Both the position numbers and the translations under genes were made by a program. A DNA stretch of 64,000 bases, taken from the NCBI GenBank assembly GCA_001692895.1, contig KV748195.1, forward strand, positions 2,407,897 to 2,471,896, written 5' to 3'. Origin of the DNA: Cenococcum geophilum 1.58. Taxonomy: Eukaryota; Ascomycota; Dothideomycetes; Gloniales; Gloniaceae. Below, in pieces: positions 1-11,900 of this stretch (position 1 is the stretch's first letter; each line of letters opens with the position of its first letter). The notes below the pieces were generated by a model. That model did not search any database and was not told the DNA's origin. It saw only the letters and a list, made by a program, of their open reading frames with translations.

Positions 1-480
1 ATTAAGCTTTCTCGCGCTTTTAGGCAGGCCAACTGTTAGGATACTATACTTCTATTAGATAAAGCCGACGTATTTATAAAGTAACGATTATTAAGTTATA
101 CGGACAATAACCTAATTACAATTTTTCTGCGGAAACTTAAATACTATAAAGGAATTATAATCCTCACTACTAATTGTATAAAAGACTTTAATGATATAAT
201 GCGAAGCTAAATACGTGTGGCTATAAGATACCTTCCTTTAGGCATTAATACGAGACGGAGCCTTTAGGCCAGTTTTCTAGGGAAGGTAATTATAACTAAT
301 AGGACAAGATTTAGTTCTAATAACCTTAACAAATTAGCGTAATAGGAGCTTAACGGCCGATAGGTAGGCATATGCAAGCCCTAGCAGAGAAGTTTTATGC
401 TAAATTATTTACATTTTATAGATTAAAAATACTGTAAGAGCAGCCCTTGCCTTAATATGCAAGGAAAACAAACCGTTATC
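1..480 (+). pseudogene. AAA+ ATPase relic, 3' part (5' end outside window)
   Basis: Frame 1 read from base 1 gives a damaged AAA+ module. A Walker B-like LLLDKADVF lies at about 49-75 (family: LLLDEADVF, so the catalytic Glu is now Lys, a G-to-A change), a sensor-1 IIILTTN at about 153-173, an arginine-finger region with R.R..AIRY at about 205-235, and a NGR motif at about 352-363. This order fits the fungal AAA+ ATPases related to the BCS1/proteasomal-type core. Stops sit where Gln, Arg or Trp codons are expected, the pattern RIP produces. Walker A and the N-terminus would lie left of base 1. Downstream of about 420 the match fades. I am fairly sure of the fold family, not of the subfamily or function. 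Confidence 0.6.
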
Positions 481-612
481 TATTTGGTATCTAAATATAG
501 TTCTGTAACTAGGTAATAAGTTTAACTATAACCTTAGCAGTTTAGGTTAAGCTAGTAACCTAAGTGTTTACTACTAAGTATTTTCCACTTTTTAAGACTT
601 CTAGGCGGCTGC
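481..612. other. AT-rich flank, nothing recognised
   Basis: RIP-type AT-rich sequence between the ATPase relic and the LARD element. It ends in GCTGC at 608-612, the left target-site duplication of the element that follows. Confidence 0.5.
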
Positions 613-799
613 TGTTACGGCTTGTACAAATGCCTCTAAACCGAAGCTTGTAGAATGCTGTATTACGAAGATACTAAGCTAAGGAGTAGAAGAAGGTCGA
701 GGAAAGGATACGTCTATATACACGAGCTAAGTCTTCAAGCGAGCCCCTAACTAGGCTGCATGTAGACGTCGTATGGGGCGGTGCCCTAGCGCCGTTACA
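613..799 (-). repeat. 3' LTR of the LARD element
   Basis: 187 bp, ends TGTTACGGC/GCCGTTACA form an inverted pair. It is the less RIP-damaged copy at both tips; elsewhere damage is spread over both copies. Confidence 0.92.
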
Positions 800-838
800 T
801 CACCCCCCTCTTCTAAAAAAGCCTGCCCTTAGGCTTTA
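800..838 (-). other. Polypurine tract and conserved 3' tail of the LARD
   Basis: On the minus strand a purine run ending in Gs abuts the LTR. The 29 bases at 810-838 are identical (reverse complement) to 61304-61332, the region just before the 3' LTR of Gypsy-B. The polypurine tract primes plus-strand cDNA synthesis in LTR retrotransposons. Confidence 0.85.
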
Positions 839-949
839 GCCCCTTGTAGAGAAGAAAGAGAAAAGAAAAAAAATCTTGCATCTGGCGCTTGATCGCGATG
901 CTAGTTAATATAGGACTTATAGCAGTCCTGCAGCTCCTGCTGCTGTGAG

Positions 950-1135
950 GTATATTACTATACCTAGTTAACGTAGGGCAGGCAGCCGTCCTGCAGCTCC
1001 TGCTGTAGCAAGGGGTCTATTGCTAGGAGCCCTCCGTTAGTTGTCGTTCCTCCTCCCTCCTTCTAGAACTCCGGTACCTCCTAGCTATACTTTCCCCCCT
1101 TTTGTTATGGCGCGCCCTAAGCCATAAAAAAAGCC
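950..1135. repeat. Internal duplication of the LARD, copy 1
   Basis: Similar in order and sequence to 2820-2965: a GTAGGGCA..GCCGTCCTGC start, CTAGGAGCCCTC, a C/T-rich stretch with CTCCGGTACCTCC, then GCGCGCC and an A-run. The second copy is more AT-rich. Confidence 0.7.
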
Positions 1136-1189
1136 CCCCTAGTCCCCCTCTTAGAAAAATAGGCGTAAAGGTTTAATAAGGGTGGGAGG

Positions 1190-3540
1190 GTTAGGGAGTT
1201 ACTCGCATGCATATCGGCACGAGTTCTTGTCCGTTTAGTAGTAGTACGGTGCCAGCAACGGGTTATTTAGGTGGTAGTATAATACTAGCAATAGGGTCGT
1301 ATTCTAGGGAGCAAAGCTTTACCTAGTTATATTCGGGTCGCAGGCGTATTAGCGCAACGGGTTGTTAGGGTATAGTTCCGCAAGCATATTAGCACGGTGT
1401 CTTATTGGTGGTGGTTCGCAGGCGTATCGGCGCGGTGACTTGTCGGGATTGTAGCAGTATGGTGCTAGCAATAGGCCGTATTTTAGGGAGCAAAGCTCTA
1501 CCTTATATATAGGTGTTACCGCAGGCGGAGCAGTAAAAGTTAGTTGGCTGTAGGCAGAGTAGTAAGGGTTAGCTAGCTACTAATAAAGCAGCAAGGGTTA
1601 GTTGGCTGTAGGTAGAGTAGTAAGGGTCTATTATAATAGTAGGCACATTGGCGCTATTATTTGGTTAGGTTTGCATTCGAATTACGTTCGGGTATTATTT
1701 AAATCGCATTTAGGTCGCAGGCGGATTGTAGGCGTAACGGCACGATCGGTTTATTAGTTAGACTATAGGCGTAGCAGCATAGTCGTTGTTAGGTCGTAAT
1801 AGTAGGCATATTAGCGCTATCGTTGTCTAGTTAGTTAGCTGTAGGTAGAGTAGTAAGGTATTATCTGGTTGGGTAGTAGTACGGTACTAGCGTTAGGTAG
1901 TAATAGTAGGTCGAATATTCGGAGCTCGATCTATTAGTTGGCCAGTAGATTGCAGGCATATTAGCACAATTAGTCGGTTGGGTATGCATTTGAATTACGT
2001 TTGGGTTGCATTCGAATCGCATTCGGATTATAGGCGTATTGGCGCAATTGTTTAATTAGTTGGCTATAGGCAGAGCAGCAAGGTGTCGGTTCTTATGGCA
2101 GTGCGGTGCCAGCGTTAGGTAGTAATAGTAGGTCGAGCATAGAGCTCGTCTATTAATAGGTCGTAGTTCTATAGGCGTATCAGCGCGAAGCTTATTAATT
2201 CGGGTAGTAGTACAGTGCTAGCGGTGGGGTCGTATTCTAAGGGGCAAAGCTCTCCCTTATATACAGTTGTTACTACAGGCGGGGCAGTAGAAGTTGGTTG
2301 TAGACTGCAGGTAGAGCAGTAATGGTCTATTATAGTGCTGTAAGCGAGGTAGTAGAAGATGGTTCGCCGTAGGCGGAGCAGCGGAGGTTAAATTAGTATT
2401 AGCTGCAGGCAGAGCAGCTAGAGTTAATCGTAGTACTGCGAGTAAGGTAGTAAGGTATTAGTTAGCTGCAGGCGGAGTAGTAGGTGTTAATAGTAATGCT
2501 ATAGGCAGAGCAGCAGAAGGTCGATTGGGTTACTATAGGTAGAGTAGTAGGTGGTCTATCGTAATAGCAGTACGGTGTAAGCGTTAAGTAGTAATAGTTG
2601 GTTAAATATTCGGAGCTCGGTTTATTAGCTAGTTAATAGATTATAGGCGTAGTGGTATAATCGTTAGTTAATAGATCGCAGGTGTAACGGCGCGATCGTT
2701 ATCGTAGTAGTACGCAATAGCAGTTATATCGGCATAATTGTCTCGTTTGTAGATTACGGGCGTATTAGCGCGATCGTTCGGTCGTTAGACTATAGGTATA
2801 GAGGCACAGTTGTTGTTAGGTTAGTGTAGGGCATGTAGCCGTCCTGCTGCTGCGAGGGGTGTATATCGCTAGGAGCCCTCTATGGTTATTATTCCTCTTA
2901 AAACTCTAGTACCTCCTTAGCTCTACTACCCCCTCCTTTAATATAGCGCGCCCCGAGCTATAGAAAAAAGAAATATAGCTTATATGCGTATTAGCACGAG
3001 CTCTTGTCTATTTAGTAGTAGTACGGTGCTAGCGTCTAATGGTAGATAGTAGGCGTATCGGCGCTATCATTGGTCGATTAATCGCAGGTATAACGGCATG
3101 ATTAGTTAATCGGTTTGTATTCGAATTGCGTTTAAATCGCATTTAGATTACAGGCGTAACGGCACGATTATTATCCAGTTCGTCTAAATCGATTTCATTA
3201 TTAAAGCTTACACAGCTTAGTATTAACCTCGTTATTAGAGTGTATAAATGCTTAAGGTAAAGCTTGTATAACTTAGTATCAACCATAATCGTTCCTTGGT
3301 ATGCGTAGCTTAGTGTCAATTGAAAAGGATTACTGTAGGTGGAGAAGAAGATGATTAAATCGGTCAGGGAGGCAGTCGATCGTCGACGAACTTATACGGT
3401 CGTTGTTAAAGTTGTAGTTTGTGTCGCAGGCATATTGGCACGATAGTCGGTCGGGTTCGCATTTAAATCGCGTTTGGGTCGCTTTCGAATCGCATTTAGA
3501 TCGTAGGCGTAACGGCACGATCCGTCTATCGGTTTCTTGA
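1190..3540. repeat. Degenerate GC-rich repeat body of the LARD
   Basis: Interspersed copies of a few short motifs fill this stretch: AGGCGTAWYGGCGCGAT-like units (for example near 1334, 1422, 1737, 2032, 2172, 2757, 3051, 3165, 3503), GCAGGCGGAGCAGTAA-like units (near 1510-1620, 2275-2560), and GTAGTAGTACGGTGCTAGC-like units (near 1230, 1860, 2205, 3013). Units occur in changing order, not as a clean tandem array. The minus frame at 3330-3518 is open for 62 codons but has no recognisable domain. I see no coding function. Confidence 0.7.
2820..2965. repeat. Internal duplication of the LARD, copy 2
   Basis: Second copy of the 950-1135 segment, shorter by a few tens of bases and with more C-to-T changes. 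Confidence 0.7.
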
Positions 3541-5100
3541 GGTCTACTGTTAATTGGTAGGTAGTTTAAGACGTTGTTAGTTATTTAAAGGTACGCTATA
3601 GAGTCGACAGGCGTATTTAAATACTTAGATTTGATTAAGGATATCGCTATAAGTAGCAGATATCTAGGATCGATTAAGAACTTATAGGAATGCTATTATA
3701 ACTTAGCATATTAAATCGTTGTTAGAGGTATTGAAAGAGGTATTAAGAGGGTACGTGTTAATATTTTAATTCTTATTAGAGGGTTAAAGGTATTAAAGAA
3801 AGAGTGCGCTTTAATATTCGAGCATAGTTATATGAGGGTAAGCTGTTATATAGCGTTTAATTTAATAAGATGCTATTAGAGAGCAGATTTACATATTATT
3901 GTTTAAGGAGGACTACTATTAAGTAGTAGGTAGTTTAAGGGTAGTTAACAAATGGTATTAAGAGCGTATGTACTAAGGCGTATATGTTAATATTTTAATT
4001 CTTGTCAATAATTAGTAAGACATGCTTTCGTAATGGTAGGCTGTCTCGTTTATAGAAGGTCGTATAAAAGGCTATTAAGAGAAACGTGTTAATAGTTCGT
4101 AAGAGGTTATAGAGATAAATAGGCTTATCTATAGAGCTGTTGGAGAGTGCCATAAATCGGAATAATTCTCCTAATCTATTCTCCTAATTAAGAGTGCTAT
4201 AAATTACTTAAATTCTCCCCTAGGTTTTAGTACCCCTATACATAGGATATAGATATATTCGGCCGTAAGATTAAGGGACTACCTAGGTTAATAGTAAGGT
4301 TCGGGTTAATTACGTACGGTAGTTGTTAATAAGAACTTAACGGGTGTTTATAAGGGCGTTTATAAATAAGTTAGAGAGTCGTATCGTAGGTATATTAGCG
4401 CGACAGGTTATCGGGTTTAAGGTTTTAGGGTGGCAGTACGGTGCTAGCAAGTCCTTCCTAATTAATTTCGTCTCTCCTTATATAGCTTAGTATTAATTAG
4501 GGTAGTTATTGCAGCGTAGTCTATGCCAGAGGATATAGGTAGGATTTATTTCAGAGGACTTTGTAGATAACATGTACCTACCGCCTAATAGCATAGCGCG
4601 GGTTATAAGTTAGCTTGTCTTGGCTGTTAGCCCGAACCTAATGCATACTAGAGGACTTTGTGGATAATATATACCTACCGCCTAATGGTACGGCTTAGGT
4701 TATATCTTAGCTTATCTTAGCCAACACTGCGGGATTAGTGCTGGGCTTAGTAATAGGATCACTATGTCGTTCTCCGTAGTACTAGGCTAAGTTTTAACTA
4801 AGGTCGTCTCTATAGCTCGTACAACTCCGTATTAGTCGAAAAGGTTAGGGGGGTAAGATATTCTTGCCTTCCTAGGCAGTTGTCCTTATCTATAGGAGAC
4901 CTTCTAGCTGCTTGAATACCGGCTCCTAGTATTAATGATAGCGACTTAATGCGTCAACGACGCGCAGCTAGGGGTGTTTAACGCGTGTCCCCTTAGAACA
5001 CGCGGAACGGGGGTAGGAGATTATCCAGGCCTTCCCAGGCAAGGTAAAGAGGGAGCTCCAAACAAATAAAGTCCCCCCTAGGTAGGTGAGCTTAGTATAA

Positions 5101-5287
5101 TGTTATGGCTTNTATAAATGCCTCTAAACCAAAGCTTGTAGAATGTTATATTACGAAGATACTAAGCTAAGGAGTAGAAGAAGGTTGAGGAAAGGATACG
5201 TCTATATACACGAGCCAAGTCTCCAAGCGAGCCCCTAACTAGGCTGCATGTAGACGTCGTATGGGGCGGTGCCCCAGCGCCGTTATA
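5101..5287 (-). repeat. 5' LTR of the LARD element
   Basis: 187 bp, directly repeated from 613-799, followed by the target duplication GCTGC at 5288-5292. Contains the ambiguous base at 5112. To its left (5088-5100, minus strand) the sequence TTATACTAAGCTC is the putative primer-binding region shared with Gypsy-B. Confidence 0.92.
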
Positions 5288-5292
5288 GCTGC

Positions 5293-5540
5293 GATTTTAG
5301 ATATAAATACAGTCAGGTAGTTATAAATTAAATTCCTAGTTATAGGCCCGTACTCTAATAAATATAACTAGATAGCTTAAAGTGCCTACTATTCTCCTAA
5401 AACCGCAATTACGGGTAACTAGTGTGTAAATAGCTTTTATTCCCATACGGGGCATAAGCCTATATACTTGCTTGCTCCTATAATAACAAGGCCTATATAG
5501 TAGGCTATAGTGCAGGCAAATTACTTATAGATTTAGGAGT
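5293..5540. other. AT-rich stretch, nothing recognised
   Basis: RIP-type sequence after the LARD. No frame, repeat or RNA gene seen. Confidence 0.5.
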
Positions 5541-6235
5541 TGGAGAACGGGGGTTATAGGGTATTAGCTCCCGTAAGGGAGTAGAAGAGATAGGCGTTAG
5601 TTCCTATAGGGAACTAAAAGCTATAAAGTAACAAAGGATATAGGTATTAGTTCTTATAGAGAACTAAAAGCTATAGGAGATTAGTTTCCGTAGGGGAGTA
5701 AAAAAAATCGCTATTAGTTCCTATAGGGAAGTAAAAGCTGTATAGGAGTAGGAGCTATAGGGTATAGTTCTTACAGGGTAGTAAAAGATACGGTTACTAT
5801 ATACTAGATAATAATTTTAGTTTAGGATATAAAAACGGGAGCCGTAGGGGATTAGTTCCTATAGGGGAGTAATAAACGTAGCTAATAGCTCCTATGGGGG
5901 AGTAAAAGCTATACGGGAATACAAGCCGTAGGGGATTGGTTCCCGTAGGGCGGCGGAATATATAGGCATTAGCGCCTGTAGGGGATTTATTAGAGTAAGG
6001 GATTTGTTAAAGTAGGGGATTAGTTAAAGTAGGGGATTCGTTAGCGCAGGGGATTTATTGGCGTAGGGGATTTGTTAAAGTAGGGGAATAGATCTTATAG
6101 GGGATTTATTAGAGTAAGGGACTGGTTCCTATAGGGCGACAAAATACGTAGGCATTAGCTCCTATAAGGGATTTGTTTAAGTAAGGGACTTATTTAAGAA
6201 GGGGATTAGTTAAAGTAGGGGATTAATTCTTCTAG
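5540..6235. repeat. Minisatellite of GGGGATTAGTTCCTATAG-like units
   Basis: About 700 bp of irregular tandem units built from GGGGATTAGTTCCTATAGGG, GGGAGTAAAAGCTATA and, further right, GGGGATTTGTTAAAGTA. Unit length wanders around 20-35 bp and units are interspersed rather than perfectly tandem. Purines dominate this strand. No coding sense seen. Confidence 0.8.
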
Positions 6236-6479
6236 GGCCTCCATTTAGTCGGCATAAGGCGGCTTTTAATAGGCTAGAGAGTAGGTTACGTGTTTTACGG
6301 AAATATAAAGCCTATATAGGATGGTAGGGTATAGGGGCCTAATGGAAGATTGGGTTATTTACTTTCCTAGGTTTATTTAGCCCAGGTGACTCGCTTATAT
6401 GCGTTTTAACTAAGGCTACTACCTTGCCTTAGCTGCCCGAATCTTCACTTATGGGTTAGATATTAATAATTTAAAACGT

Positions 6480-8960
6480 ATAACCCGTTATAAAGCTATC
6501 TACTTTACCAATACCTTTGGATCCTTTTATGCTTACTAGAGTATTATCTTTATCCTAGAATATAGCTCCGGATTATCCTTCTCCTGCCTTCTACTATTTA
6601 GAAATATTACTTTTTAGAGTCTATTAACCTAAGGTTTTAATAACTAGTAATATAGTATAAAGTACTCCTCCGCTATTTTAATAAAATCCCCTTTATAGGC
6701 TACGCACCCCTTTTTTAGCTCTACTAGCTCTTTAGTGTTTATATAATTCCACTTTTCAAACCTTAAGATAGGCTTACGCTTTTTATTTAGACCCTTATAA
6801 TAAATATATATTTAGAAAAGCACCTAGAAGAACGACTCTAAATCATACCTAAAGGAATATTTCTTACCTAGAAGCACTCCTATAGCTATAAACGCTCTTA
6901 TACTGGTCTTACCCTATACTCCTAAAGGTCCTTCTCGCTTCTCTTTAATCGCAAGATTAAGATTAATTAAGAATAACTTCTAGGAAGGATTATTATCTTC
7001 CTTATTTATTAAGAGGTTGCCTATTAAAATGTCACGTTAGAGGATGCCAGCCTACGTATATAAAGACTTATATCCTTTAATACTACCCTTTAGCGCAGTA
7101 AGTATTATAGCCAAAGAGCTTACCTTGTAAAGAGCCTTTTTATAGTCGTAAGTAATAACGCGTTAATATACCTAATTCTATATAATAGGGCGCTTAATCG
7201 GAGAGCTTAAATACAGGCGCTTATTAAGCGGTAACGGAGCGTTAGTATAGCTAGACGACCTCTTTCTATTAGTGCTTCAGCCTTTCCTTACACTGCCTTA
7301 CACTCTAGCTACGTTTAGAGGCACTATTAGGCTTTTAGGCTTATAGTTTATCGCTTTAGTAATATCCAGCCCCTTATAGATATTAAAGATGTCATTATCT
7401 TGTGCACCTATATAAATAGTCCCGTGGTAATAGTACCTAGCCATATTAATTACTCCTTTCTCCGCTGCCTTACGCAGCAGTTCGCCTTCTTTTTTACACT
7501 CTAGGTACTGCCACAAGTCTTTAATAACGAGAGGTATCTTAGAGGTGTCACCCTTATAGTACGCTTTTTAGCAAGTTATCGCCCGACTAGTAATATAGGG
7601 TACCCACTTTATAAGTTTGTTAAGGATAAGACACTTAGTCTAATTATTACGCACGACCTTAATATATCATTTGCCGTCTAATGTTAAAATAGTAGGGTTA
7701 AACCCAAGCTGCTCTTTATTTATTAAGAGAAACCTATAAGGCAGTATTGCCAGGGTGTACGGTAGGGAGCAGGCAAGCCGAGCATGAGTCACATAGGGAG
7801 TCGATGGAAGAGGACGATATGGTAAAGAGTAGGCAATAGCCTCGTACGGAGACGAACCGATGAGGAGGGAAGGGCTGCAAGCCTGAGGTGCTTATAAGGA
7901 GGTGCCAAGGGCTAGCCGAAGGCTAGCCTTGGCGACCCCTAAGAGCCCCTAGGCGATGCAGCCGAGTAAGGGACCAAAAGTACCCTTACAAAACCCTAAT
8001 ATTGCTAAGGTAAATTATAGTCCGTCTTTATTAATATTAAATAGTAATAATGCGATGCCTCCTACCTAGTTATACTCCTATAGCCGTATAATAGATCTAT
8101 AAAGGGTAAAGCCTAAAATAAAGCGATAAATGTCTTAAGCGGCGAAGACTTCTCTTATATATTTTCCCAAATTAAACCATACCTACGAGGCTATATCGGT
8201 ATTTAGATTACTCTTTAGCTCTCCTAGTATAAGTATATATAACTAATAGTATTAAGAGCTTTTACTAGCTATTAGATTATTCATAAAACTAATATCTAGC
8301 TTTCGCTTTGCTATATACCCTTATAAGGGCTACTTAGTGTATATAATAAGCATTTATTATATTTTTAGGGCAGACCCACACTCCTCTATAAAGCCTAAAA
8401 ATAATTTAATTAGGTTACTAAACCACACTAGGACATTATCTTACTTTACGCTTTTAGGCCAGTTACGCTAGCCACCCTCGGCGTATAGTAGATTGTCCCC
8501 TTTCTTACATTTCTTAAAAACGGCAGCGCTTGCCTCTTTAAGACCTTCTACTCCCCTAAAGAATACTTTATATAAGCTAGGAATTCCCACATAAAGAGGG
8601 CCTAGCTCCTCCTTTAGAATATAATCTACGTATTCTCTACGTTTGGACGAGTTAGTAAAGCTACTTATATTACGCAGATGCGGTATTTAAATATAAAGTA
8701 GTAGCGGTCGGGGCGGGGGGGTGGATTCTATAATAGTAGCGTATACCTTTTCCTAAATAACCTCGTTAGGTTTAATGCGGAGGATTATATTTAGAAAAGG
8801 CAGAAACCGCTTAATGTTAAAGTTATTAAAACCGACCGCTAAATTAAGTCTTAATAGATTTATAAGAAGGCTTTTATTGCCGCTATTGGATGGCAATAAA
8901 TAAGAAGCATAAAGGCCCTATAGAGCTAGTATTAAATTAAGTAAAATATTCTTTAGTTTT
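6480..8960 (-). pseudogene. FunK1-type fungal protein kinase pseudogene, split by a solo LTR
   Basis: One minus frame, read across the solo LTR at 7735-7990, follows the fungal FunK1 kinase family from near its N-terminus (about 8950) to its C-terminus (about 6500), some 740 codons, the usual family length. Landmarks in order: TPPPRP near 8715, LKEELGPLYVGIP near 8600, LGFTLYRS near 8105, NKEQLGFNPTIL near 7700, the open stretch 7516-7298 with WQYLE and EKGVINMARYYYH, the catalytic-loop relic RDILIGNLLIN near 7020, LINLNLAIKEKREG (DFG-equivalent) near 6955, GKTSIRAFIAIGVLLG near 6880 and FEKWNY near 6755. The HRD histidine codon and many Gln/Trp codons are stops now. FunK1 kinases are predicted serine/threonine kinases expanded in fungi; their substrates are unknown. 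A second fragment lies at 29360-29660. Confidence 0.85.
7735..7990. mobile_element. Solo LTR (family S1) inside the FunK1 relic, with TSD AAACC
   Basis: 256 bp, tips TATAAGGC..CCTTACA (originally TG..CA), flanked by a perfect 5-bp duplication AAACC (7730-7734, 7991-7995). It is an inverted copy of 15939-16193. GC-richer and much less RIP-damaged than the kinase it interrupts, so it came later or escaped RIP. Inside are a perfect inverted repeat around GGCTAGCCGAAGGCTAGCC (near 7910-7930) and GTAAGGG..CCCTTAC at one tip. The kinase reading frame resumes on both sides once one duplication is discounted. Confidence 0.92.
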
Positions 8961-11900
8961 ATAAGCGTTAGATAGAAACTTATAACAGATATATTAGCAA
9001 TTACCTTTGTTACCTATTTAGTATAATAAGTCTAAAGAGCTAAAGATGTCTAGATCCTAATAAGCCAAGTTAAATAAATTATAAAAGTTATTTAGTCCTT
9101 CTCTAATAGGTTTTGTTTTAATTATCTCTAATTAAAAGAGATTCGCTATTATAAGTAAACGCGCTAAGAGCTACGTTAAAAGGGCCAATATAGTAGGCGG
9201 GTAGGCAGACAAGGAGAGGAGATTAAAGAGGCTAGTATATAACGGATTATATAATAGCAGATAAGTATAGTAAGGTTAAGTACACGTTGGGCACGCCTTA
9301 TAATGAGGAAATAACTAGGGAGAAAAGTATAAGGAAGAAAGTAAGGTGTAAGTAAACGCGAGGATTAAAGATTGGGTGTAGAAAAGTTAAGCTAACCTAA
9401 TATAGCTTAGACTAAGGCTTTATAGTGCTTAATTAAATACTAAGCTATAATAACTTAAAATGCGATGTTTCCGGTCTATAACTAATTAAACTTATCCGTT
9501 TTAGTCTATTCCGTAACGCGTAAGGCTTTAATATAGCGAAGCTCTTATATAGTAAGGCTAAAGGGGCGCCTAAAAACGTTAATAAATAATTACTAATCCT
9601 AAAATAAGCTAAATCTAACATGCTAAATATAGATACAGTTAACCTCTTTTTATAGCGGCTAATTGATCTATTTCCTAAAAACAGGTTCTAGTTCCTAGAA
9701 TTAGATTTAGTATATATAAACTCCCCCTTTACTAGTATATATTGCAAAGGAAACGTCTTACTTATTCCCTTTAAAATGTAACCCTTACTAGTGTTTATTT
9801 TATATGGGTAACAAGCATTTATCTCTATTTATTTGCACCAGATATAAAAATCCCCTACAATATACCCCCTAAAATTAGACTAAATCGATAGCAATTCCCT
9901 CCTAAGTCGGTTAGGTTTTAATATATCTTATTAGCTCTAGGGCATTATAGACCTTATTACTTCTTTAAGAGAAGCTAACTGTAATAAGTATTGCAGTAAA
10001 GGTCGTCCTATTGATTATGGCATATAGCTATAAGCTTCGCCATCTTCTGCTTATTGTATTAACGGTATATAAAATTGGTAGATAAAGCAAGCCAATACAA
10101 TGCCCATTTACCTTACGGTTTATATTACTTCACTACTTTAAACAAGGGCGGCACTATATTTTGGTTACTAGGTTCCTAAAGGATGCTAGTAATATTAGTG
10201 TCTTAGGAGGGCTTTAAAGCCATCTTCTTTATAAGAGGATATATAGATAAAATATGCTAAATCTTAGAGGGTAGTAGGAGTATAAATACCGCTCCTTACG
10301 TTCTTATAACGCTAAGGCTAAAAAGCAGAAATTCTTAGGTACGACTAAATCGTAATTATATTAAAGCTTGTCTATAACCTAGGCTCTAAGGCATATATTC
10401 TTCTCTAACATATCTTATAGCGCTTAGTATTTATCTAGCGATATATAAACACGCTTCTAAGTGTTGTCCCACAATCGGCCTTAGTACTAGTGCAGTTGTA
10501 TAAGGCTAAGTAGGCGGCAAATGCGGTAAAAAAGAGGTCGTGGAGAAGAGGTAATAAGGACTAAGCTTAGTTAGATCTACTAACTTATTACTAATTAAAT
10601 ATATAAATGCGGTAAATACTCGCTATAAAGGGCAGGGCTAGTTCTAGCCTAACTCCAATATATAAATTTCCTTTAATAAGCAAGTAATATAATAACTAAA
10701 GAGCGTACTATTTAAGCTAATAAATTTCCTCCTTAATTCTGTAAACTTCTCCATCCTTAGACTAAGCGTATTCTTTTCCTTTTAGATGCCGTGATCTTGT
10801 TTCCAGCCTTTATAACATATTTACCTCCATAATCTAAAGTTTTATTACCACCTCTTTTAAGAGTGTAAATTTCGTTTTAAAACCGCCTAATAGTATCTTC
10901 TATTTCTTCCTAATTACTTCTTAAGTTATTAATCCGATTGTCAACCTTCCCTAAATAACTTGTAATGTAGCGGTCGCTTTTTTTAAGGATACTAACCCTC
11001 CCTTTAAGTTAGCTAAGCCTGTAGCTAAGTTAATTAACTAAGCTACTTAGTCTCTTTATCGCCCCTAATAGAGTAAGCTAGGGGTTAATAAGCTTTATTA
11101 GAAGGAGTTATTAAGCGGACTATATTAAGACGACTTCTTTATCTCGTTAGTGCGGGGTAAATATTTCCTTATAGTTCCTTCTGTATTGGCCTTATCGTTC
11201 TCTAAATTACTTTTATATTCTGGTGCTAACTAGATATTTTACTTATATTAGTAAGCTAATAAACAGATAAAATTACGGGGAAGCAACTATCGCATACCTA
11301 CCCCACTATATTAACGGCCTTATTAGAGCCCTTAGGATTAAAAGTAAGTAGTATATCCTAGCTCCATTAGCGGTATCCTATAAAGGATTTAATATTTAGA
11401 GCGCACCTTAATCTAATACAATATAGTATCTACTATTATAGCGTGCGAGTCCGAGTCGCTTATTATTAAAGAGATAAGGCAGCTAATAGTTTGAGTGTCT
11501 TTACAAGAAAGTAAGAAGGGATTTCCTTAAAGAATACTATACTTAATATAAGTCTAGTTAAAGGATATAGAGGCCTTTTATATCCTACTCCTCTCTACTA
11601 CTTAGCTAATGGGAGAGTTGATAGTAGGCTCCACTTTAACTATGCCTTAAAAGTTGAGCCGATTTACTAACTTAGGGATACTAGCACAGTATTATAAATG
11701 CACTACGATATAGCTATAATAGGAGTATAATCCTTCCCTATCCATACCCTACTTTATTATACCCCTATAGAAGGGTTATATTAAACAATAAGGGCTAGGA
11801 TTAACCCCTTTCTTCTAATTATTTTAAGACGGCGATATTAAGGCAGCTAGTTAAGCGTTACTTTATATAGTAATGCCTATCTAGTTACATAACTTTACTT

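Larger units (their letters stand above)
613..5287 (-). mobile_element. Non-autonomous LTR retrotransposon (LARD type), complete with TSD
   Basis: Two 187-bp direct repeats (613-799, 5101-5287) start TGTTAYGGC and end GCCGTTAYA, and the whole is flanked by a perfect 5-bp duplication GCTGC (608-612, 5288-5292). Just inside the left LTR (800-838) the minus strand carries a purine-rich tract, so the element reads right to left. The 4.3-kb interior has no gag or pol similarity that I can find; it is GC-richer degenerate repeat DNA. The two LTRs differ only by C/T and G/A changes, as RIP would give. The PBS region, leader and PPT match the autonomous Gypsy-B at 55615-61612, which suggests trans-mobilisation. 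One N lies at 5112. Large non-coding LTR elements of this kind are called LARDs. Confidence 0.9.
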
